In this document: positions 32,648 through 37,144 of the stretch, one piece after another
How the letters are laid out: each line of letters opens with the position of its first letter
Position numbering within the stretch: the first letter of the stretch is position 1
Source: Bog-159 sp035541265
GTDB lineage: Bacteria; Acidobacteriota; Terriglobia; Bryobacterales; Bryobacteraceae
Reading direction: 5' to 3'
Assembly (NCBI GenBank): GCA_035541265.1
Contig: DATKNQ010000032.1
Location: forward strand, 1 to 37,144
DNA length: 37,144 nt
The notes under the pieces: model-generated
What the model saw: only the letters and a program-made list of their open reading frames with translations
What the model was told of the DNA's origin: nothing
The model's database searches: none
Made by a program: the position numbers and the translations under genes

Positions 32648-33320
32648 CGACGAGAGTTCGATCCGGCGCGCTCTGCAAAATACCCTCAGCGGCATGGGCT
32701 TCGAGGTGAGTGAAGCGTCCAACGGAGAAGAGGCCCTGCAGATGGTCCGCCAGGCCGAATACCATGCCGTGCTCCTGGATATCAACATGCCCGGCATCGG
32801 CGGCATCCGTGCCTGCCGCGAAATTCGTCGCAACCTGCCGCGTCTGGGTATCCTGATGCTGACCGTGCGCGACGGTGAAGAAGACAAGGTCGCCGCGCTC
32901 GATGCTGGGGCCGACGATTACATCACCAAACCGTTCAACATTCGCGAACTCGCCGCGCGCATCCGGGCCGCCGTGCGCCGCGCCGCCGTGTCGCAGGCCG
33001 ATCCCCAAGCCCCCATCCGCATCGGGAACATTGAACTCGACCCCGCACGCCGGCTGGTGCGCAAAGCCGGCGAGCCGGTCCACCTGACGCCGAAGGAGTT
33101 CGACCTGCTGCATTACCTGATGGCGCACGCGGGTCTGCCGGTGACGCACGCGCGCCTGCTGCAAGCCGTCTGGGGGCCGGAATACGGCGGCGAACTCGAA
33201 TATCTGCGGACGTTCGTGCGCCAATTGCGCAAGAAGCTCGAAGACAATCCCGCCGCGCCCGCCTGGCTGCTGACCGACAGCCACATCGGCTATCGCTTCG
33301 CCGAGGCCAGGCCGGATTGA
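32613..33320 (+). CDS. OmpR/KdpE-family response regulator
   Basis: The 235-residue DNA-binding regulator has a receiver domain (VLIVDDESSIRRAL, phospho-acceptor Asp56 in VLLDINMPG, LTVRDGEEDKVAALDAGADD, Lys in YITKPF). The C-terminal winged helix follows (about 135-230: IELDPARRLVRKAGEPVHLT, PKEFDLLHYLMAHAG, YLRTFVRQLRKKLE, IGYRF). It is closest in feel to KdpE. All key receiver residues are present, unlike the degenerate receiver of the CheA in this window. The ATG at 32613 (or 32616) lies inside the kinase gene, so the two are translated together and form a cognate pair. Possible targets are the neighbouring porin or sugar transporter, but no shared operator is visible. Confidence 0.94.
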   Translation: MMQSRGNVLIVDDESSIRRALQNTLSGMGFEVSEASNGEEALQMVRQAEYHAVLLDINMPGIGGIRACREIRRNLPRLGILMLTVRDGEEDKVAALDAGADDYITKPFNIRELAARIRAAVRRAAVSQADPQAPIRIGNIELDPARRLVRKAGEPVHLTPKEFDLLHYLMAHAGLPVTHARLLQAVWGPEYGGELEYLRTFVRQLRKKLEDNPAAPAWLLTDSHIGYRFAEARPD

Positions 33321-33360
33321 CGCCAAAATCCGAACGCTCACGGGTTATGCTGGAGTGGTC

Positions 33361-33379
33361 GCGAAGCGCGCCGCTTCGC
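33361..33379 (+). promoter_or_regulatory. Stem-loop immediately before the FucP-like start codon
   Basis: GCGAAGCG (33361-33368) and CGCTTCGC (33372-33379) form a perfect 8-bp stem with a 3-nt loop, ending 9 nt before the ATG at 33389. No U tract follows, so it is not a classical terminator. It occupies the place where a ribosome-binding site would be expected. Confidence 0.4.
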
Positions 33380-33388
33380 TCCTGAACC

Positions 33389-34813
33389 ATGCCGGCAAAC
33401 AAGAAAAGTATTTTCATCGGGGACGATGGCAAAAGCTTGGCCTTTACCTTCGTCCTGGTCTGTTCCCTATTCCTCCTCTGGGGCGTCTGCAACGGGATGA
33501 TCGATGTGATGGACAAGCACTTCCAGGAGGAGCTCAGCCTGAGCAAGTCGCAGTCCGCCTGGGTGCAGTTCGCCCATTACCTCGGCTACTTTCTCATGTC
33601 GATTCCTGCCGGATGGCTCGCGACGAAACTCGGCTACAAGGGCGGCATCATCACCGGGCTGCTGATCGTGGCCGCGGGCGGGCTATGGTTCATCCCAGCG
33701 ACCGAGATCAATGCCATGGTCCACTCCGGCCGCGTCTCGCCGGCCACCGCCTTTGTGGGATTCCTGGCGGGCGTCTGCCTGATCGCCACCGGTTTGACGT
33801 TCCTGGAAACCATCGCCAACCCATACACCACCGTGCTCGGAGCGAAAGAATACGCCGCGACGCGCATCAACCTGGCGCAATCGTGCAACGGCTTCGGCTG
33901 GATCTTCGGGCCCATCCTGGGCAGCATGTATTTTTATGGGACCGACGCGCAGGGCCACTCGACCGGAAGCCAGACTCTATATATCCCATACGCGGGCATC
34001 GCCGTCGTGGTCATGGTACTGGCGGCCGTCTTCTATTTCGCGCGCATCCCCGATATCAAAACGAAAGACGATTATCACCTGGACGATTCGACGCCGGGCA
34101 CTTCCCACTCCATCTGGTCGCACCCGCACTTCGTGATGGCTGTCGCCGCGCAGTTCTTCTACGTCGCGGCGCAAGCCGGCATCTTCAGTTTCTTCATTAA
34201 CTACATGACGTCGGAGCTGCCGCCGATTCCAGGATCTTTCCAGAGCGCCGTCACCACCGTATCGACCCACGCCGGCTTGCTGCAGGGCTGGCTCTCCGGC
34301 TGGTTCGAGACTGCTGCGAGCGGTGCGGTTAGCCTGAGCAACAAGGGCGCCTCCAACCTGGCGTCGCTCGGTTTCGTCTGCTTCCTGGCGGGCCGTTTCA
34401 GCGGCGCGGCCATCCTGAAGAAGTTCTCCGCGCACAAGGTGCTGGGGATTTACGGCACCATGGACGTCATCGCGACGTTTCTGGTCTTCTGCAAACTGGG
34501 CTGGCTGTCCGTGGCCGCCGTGTTTCTGAGCTACTTCTTCATGTCAATCATGTTCCCGACCATCTTCGCGCTGGGAATTTACGGGCTCGGCGTGCGCGCC
34601 AAGCGGGCATCGTCTTATATCGTCATGGCGATCATGGGCGGCGCGATCCTGCCCAAGCTGATGGGCTACGTCGCCGACAAGTACGACATGTCGCGCGGCT
34701 TCATTGTGCCTGCCGCGTGCTTCATCATCGTGGCTTTTTACGGATTCAACTGGCCGCGCCTCGCCAAGGCCGAGTCTCTCCGCGGAGAGGTGGCGCCCAC
34801 CCTGCACGGATAA
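33389..34813 (+). CDS. MFS sugar transporter, L-fucose permease (FucP) family
   Basis: The 474-residue inner-membrane protein has about 12 predicted membrane helices and FucP-family signatures. These are FVLVCSLFLLWGVCNGMIDV at helix 1, QSAWVQFAHYLGYFLMSIPA in helix 2, ATGLTFLETIANPYTTVLG in helix 4, ATRINLAQSCNGFGWIFGP in helix 5, FFYVAAQAGIFSFFINYM in helix 7 and MSIMFPTIFALGIYGLG in helix 10. It probably imports a sugar such as L-fucose, glucose or galactose with protons; the exact substrate is not readable. A loop of about 50 residues after helix 7 is long. The ATG at 33389 has no Shine-Dalgarno and is preceded by the stem-loop at 33361-33379. It follows the response regulator by 68 bp. 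Confidence 0.9.
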   Translation: MPANKKSIFIGDDGKSLAFTFVLVCSLFLLWGVCNGMIDVMDKHFQEELSLSKSQSAWVQFAHYLGYFLMSIPAGWLATKLGYKGGIITGLLIVAAGGLWFIPATEINAMVHSGRVSPATAFVGFLAGVCLIATGLTFLETIANPYTTVLGAKEYAATRINLAQSCNGFGWIFGPILGSMYFYGTDAQGHSTGSQTLYIPYAGIAVVVMVLAAVFYFARIPDIKTKDDYHLDDSTPGTSHSIWSHPHFVMAVAAQFFYVAAQAGIFSFFINYMTSELPPIPGSFQSAVTTVSTHAGLLQGWLSGWFETAASGAVSLSNKGASNLASLGFVCFLAGRFSGAAILKKFSAHKVLGIYGTMDVIATFLVFCKLGWLSVAAVFLSYFFMSIMFPTIFALGIYGLGVRAKRASSYIVMAIMGGAILPKLMGYVADKYDMSRGFIVPAACFIIVAFYGFNWPRLAKAESLRGEVAPTLHG

Positions 34814-34834
34814 ACGAACGAGCCGGAGGGGACC

Positions 34835-35191
34835 ATGAATCGAACGTGCGCCGACATTATCCTGTGGCTGATGCGTCCGAGGGTTTATGTTTCGATGCTT
34901 CTGAAGGTGCTCTGGGTTACCGGGCTGGCGGGGGCTTGGTGCACCTTCGGAGCGCATTTCTGCTTTCCGGGGGGGGCGGTCGCCGCATGCGCTTCTCAAT
35001 GTGGAAAGCGCTCTAACGTTACTGTTGCTGCTAGCGATCTGGGCGAGGGCCTGCCCGTCCAACGCAGCGGGTACACGGACGGCAGATGCTACCACAGATG
35101 GCCGGTGGGATCTGCTTCCGCTGCCGCTGCTTCTGGGGCTTTCGGTCTTGGCTTATGCCAAGATCGTGAACGCACCTTTCATCTTCGATGA
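34835..35191 (+). other. Strongly initiated open frame, probable displaced N-terminus of GT-C protein
   Basis: An ATG at 34835 has an excellent ribosome site (GGAGGGG, 34825-34831) and opens a 118-codon frame. Its first 45 codons look protein-like and hydrophobic (VYVSMLLKVLWVTGLAG). Beyond the G8 tract at 34969-34976 the frame becomes Ser/Gly/Arg-rich and overlaps the large GT-C frame. Removing one G would join this start to the GT-C frame and give a protein of about 550 residues (34835-36488). I therefore read it as the 5' end of the following gene, split by a homopolymer change, though a small independent gene is possible. Confidence 0.45.
34969..34976 (+). repeat. G8 homopolymer tract at a frame junction
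   Basis: Eight consecutive G residues lie between the well-initiated start at 34835 and the GT-C frame. Loss of one base would fuse the two. Such tracts are prone to slippage in replication and to sequencing error. Confidence 0.8.
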
Positions 35192-36488
35192 CTACAGTCA
35201 TATCGCTGAGGCGGCGCGATCGGGTTGGCATGCAACCATGGCATTGTTTGGCCCCGTGGAGCGCAAACCGGGGCTATTTTTGCGCCCTGTCGGATTCGTC
35301 TTATACCGTCTCAACTATCAGTGGGCGGGCATCCACGCGACGCGCTGGCATGTCGGGAGCATTTCGCTTCATGCGATAGACGCGTGGCTTGTCTACCTGC
35401 TGTGCCGGAATCTAGGTCTGAGACGGAGTGGAAGTTTGTGTGCAGGTCTTATTTTTGCGATGAGCGCGGCCGCCGCCGAACCGGTCGCCTGGATCGATGC
35501 CGGATTTGACCTTGTTACAACAGCCTTCGTTTTGGTGGTCCTTCTTCTCGTCTGCCGGTATCTTGGCTCCGGCAACCACGCCCCACTTGCCGCCGCGCTC
35601 GCCGTAACAGTGATGGGCGTGCTGTCGAAGGAGTCTGCCTACTGCCTCCCGGCCTTGGTAGTCCTAACCGCTCTCATTCACCCGCGGGCCGATCGGCCGC
35701 GCGCCCTCCGGGCGTTTCTCCTGATCGCGGCGGCATGCATTATTGTCTTTGCGTACCGTTGGTGGGCGCTCGGTGGAGTCGGGGGGTACCTCGTCCGCGG
35801 CGCTGGAGCCGCCGAATTCCTGCGCTATAACCTCGTACCGAGGGCCAATGCCCTTTTGCTCCGGCTGTGGACAGTTCTGTTTTCCCCGGTGAACTGGTCC
35901 GAGCCCCTAACGCCAATTTCGAAGGCAGTACTCGCCGCTCTTCCCCTGCCCATTGTGTCTCTCGTCCTGGTCGCTCGCATTCCCCGCCGCCAGTTCCTCG
36001 CATGCCTCGGCTTTACGCTCGCGGCTGCGATCCCCGCCCAAGAAATGTTGCTGATTGGATTGGACCTAAGCGGAACGCGCGTGCTCTATCTGCCGGCGGT
36101 TGGGATGGCGCTGCTGTGGGGACTCTTGTCCGACAGCGTCGGCAGGCGCGCGCAAGTGGTGCTTCTGGGTCTCTCCCTGGCAATTCAGGTGACCGCGCTC
36201 GAGCACAACCTGGTCCCTTGGCACGACGTGCCAGAATCGGCAAGGGCCGCCTGCAGATCGTTTGGCCTGCAGTTGGCATCGCTGTCGGATCCAGTGACTG
36301 TGGGTCGCCTGCCTGCAACCGAGCGGGGAGTCGTTTTCTTGCAGAACGGACTTCCGGAGTGCGTGGAATTCAATAGCGGGGTCAGCGCGGATCGCATCCG
36401 CGCGCTGGGTGGGACCGACCGGGATCAGGCGGCCACGTTCGTCTGGGACGACGAGCGTGGGTTCATACACGGGCGTCCCCCACATTGA
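35001..36488 (+). CDS. Multi-pass membrane protein, GT-C glycosyltransferase-like
   Basis: As written, the frame opens at a weak GTG (35001) and encodes 495 residues with about 10 membrane helices. NAPFIFDDYSHI at about residues 57-68 follows the first solid helix and has the acidic pair in the first periplasmic loop typical of GT-C glycosyltransferases. LRPVGFVLYRLNYQWAGI and WHVGSISLHAIDAWLVYLL, then SAAAAEPVAWIDAGFDLVTT, match the pattern of TMTC/PMT-like proteins, but no TPR domain follows. It may transfer a sugar from a polyprenyl-phosphate donor onto an envelope acceptor; that is inference. No ribosome site precedes 35001, and the true start is probably 34835 if the G8 tract is corrected. 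It is not in an obvious polysaccharide cluster. Confidence 0.7.
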   Translation: MESALTLLLLLAIWARACPSNAAGTRTADATTDGRWDLLPLPLLLGLSVLAYAKIVNAPFIFDDYSHIAEAARSGWHATMALFGPVERKPGLFLRPVGFVLYRLNYQWAGIHATRWHVGSISLHAIDAWLVYLLCRNLGLRRSGSLCAGLIFAMSAAAAEPVAWIDAGFDLVTTAFVLVVLLLVCRYLGSGNHAPLAAALAVTVMGVLSKESAYCLPALVVLTALIHPRADRPRALRAFLLIAAACIIVFAYRWWALGGVGGYLVRGAGAAEFLRYNLVPRANALLLRLWTVLFSPVNWSEPLTPISKAVLAALPLPIVSLVLVARIPRRQFLACLGFTLAAAIPAQEMLLIGLDLSGTRVLYLPAVGMALLWGLLSDSVGRRAQVVLLGLSLAIQVTALEHNLVPWHDVPESARAACRSFGLQLASLSDPVTVGRLPATERGVVFLQNGLPECVEFNSGVSADRIRALGGTDRDQAATFVWDDERGFIHGRPPH

Positions 36489-36563
36489 GCGTGATCCATC
36501 GGTGCACTATACCGCACAACTCGCGCCTGCTCCTGAACTATCGCGGCGTGCTTCCCCCGCCTC

Positions 36564-36572
36564 TGGTACAAT
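36564..36572 (+). promoter_or_regulatory. Extended -10 promoter candidate for the chelatase-like gene
   Basis: TGG-TACAAT (36564-36572) is an extended -10 element with a five-of-six TATAAT match. No -35 hexamer is visible, which extended -10 promoters can tolerate. Transcription would begin near 36579, about 12 nt before the TTG start. Confidence 0.45.
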
Positions 36573-36590
36573 CGGGCAAAGGGGGCAAGG

Positions 36591-37144
36591 TTGAGTAAAG
36601 CTACCTGGGATTTACCCCGCACTCTCGGTACTCTTCGTCATAGTTCTTTTTCCGAGGACCAAATCGGTTCCCGGTCCGTCAAGGACGAACTCCGCCAAAA
36701 CCTGATGCGCAAACTGCAATGCCCGGGGCCGTTGTTTCCGGGCATCGTGGGTTACGAGGAAAGCGTCGTGCCGCAGGTGGTGAACGCCGTCCTTTCGCGT
36801 CATAACTTCATTCTGTTGGGATTGCGCGGCCAGGCCAAAACCCGGCTGATTCGCATGCTCACCACGCTGCTCGACGATGTGCTGCCGTACATCGAAGGCT
36901 GCGAGGTCCACGATAATCCATACCGGCCGATCTGCCGGCGTTGCCGCAACATGATTCAGGAGGAGGGCGACAACACGCCCATCGCCTATCTCACCGCCGA
37001 GCATCGCTACGTGGAGAAGCTGGCTACGCCCGATGTGACCATCGCCGACATGATCGGCGACATCGATCCGATCAAGGCCGCGCGCCGCGGCCAGGACATT
37101 TCCGATGAACTCACCGTGCACTACGGCTTGCTGCCGCGCGCCAA
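36591..37144 (+). CDS. Magnesium-chelatase-like AAA+ ATPase, 3' end outside window
   Basis: A TTG at 36591 preceded by AGGGGGCAAGG opens a frame that continues to the window edge without a stop (about 184 residues seen). The product resembles the ChlI/BchI-like AAA+ ATPases found outside photosynthetic operons. PLFPGIVGYEESVVPQVVNA (47-66) leads into the P-loop GLRGQAKT at residues 77-84, which has Ala where the usual Walker A has Gly. A Cys-containing insert follows (GCEVHDNPYRPICRRC, about 102-117), then KLATPDVTIADMIGDIDPIK. Such ATPases often pair with a von Willebrand factor A protein, which would lie beyond this window. It probably drives remodelling of an unknown target rather than chlorophyll synthesis. 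Family assignment is good; role unknown. Confidence 0.85.
   Translation, partial: MSKATWDLPRTLGTLRHSSFSEDQIGSRSVKDELRQNLMRKLQCPGPLFPGIVGYEESVVPQVVNAVLSRHNFILLGLRGQAKTRLIRMLTTLLDDVLPYIEGCEVHDNPYRPICRRCRNMIQEEGDNTPIAYLTAEHRYVEKLATPDVTIADMIGDIDPIKAARRGQDISDELTVHYGLLPRA

Overview
The window is high-GC bacterial chromosome with densely packed genes, frequent GTG/TTG starts and many short gene overlaps. The gene content best fits Acidobacteriota, probably a Bryobacterales/Solibacter-like lineage. The pointers are a bactofilin beside a methyltransferase-like protein, a TolB-domain/TPR membrane protein with a characteristic N-terminal domain, a carboxypeptidase-regulatory-domain OmpL-like porin, and a Uma2 gene beside rho. 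This assignment is inference; there is no rRNA to confirm it. I see no tRNA, rRNA, CRISPR array, insertion sequence or phage genes.

Layout. (1) 5-1002: two translationally coupled genes of unknown function. (2) 1284-2592: bactofilin and a methyltransferase-like protein, behind a clear TATAAT box. (3) 2605-5075, minus strand: murB, a 12-repeat ankyrin protein and a DUF2007 protein, divergent from a DUF2461 gene (5100-5828). (4) 5926-13282: a proteostasis and housekeeping run, clpX-lon-engB-rho-Uma2 remnant-hemH. clpX has no clpP beside it and is preceded by a 19-codon leader ORF whose stop overlaps its start codon. (5) 13343-21343: a chemosensory operon, cheA-cheW-cheR-metallo-beta-lactamase-soluble receptor. 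(6) 21353-25044, minus strand: infC, aceE and a DUF302 gene. (7) 25265-30916: a TolB/TPR membrane protein, a secreted TPR protein, a frameshifted aldo/keto reductase and a large outer-membrane porin. (8) 31094-34813: a KdpD/KdpE-like two-component pair and a FucP-type sugar transporter. (9) 34835-36488: a GT-C-like membrane protein whose likely 5' end is out of frame across a G8 tract. (10) 36591-37144: the 5' part of a magnesium-chelatase-like AAA ATPase that runs off the window.

The most interesting block is the chemosensory operon. It has no cheY or cheB. CheA lacks a recognisable CheY-binding P2 domain and carries a C-terminal receiver whose phospho-accepting aspartate is replaced by glycine. 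A metallo-beta-lactamase-fold protein is embedded between cheR and the receptor. The receptor has no membrane segment, three PAS domains (two of them a nearly identical tandem duplication) and about 12 HAMP units, ten of which form five 91-residue pairs. It looks like a cytoplasmic signalling array, possibly reading a redox, oxygen or metabolite signal, with an output that is not encoded here.

Other points are two genes that look damaged or switchable (the aldo/keto reductase and the GT-C protein), a shortened Uma2 gene, -10 boxes that would give nearly leaderless murB and aceE transcripts, and overlapping operator-like palindromes upstream of the aldo/keto reductase.
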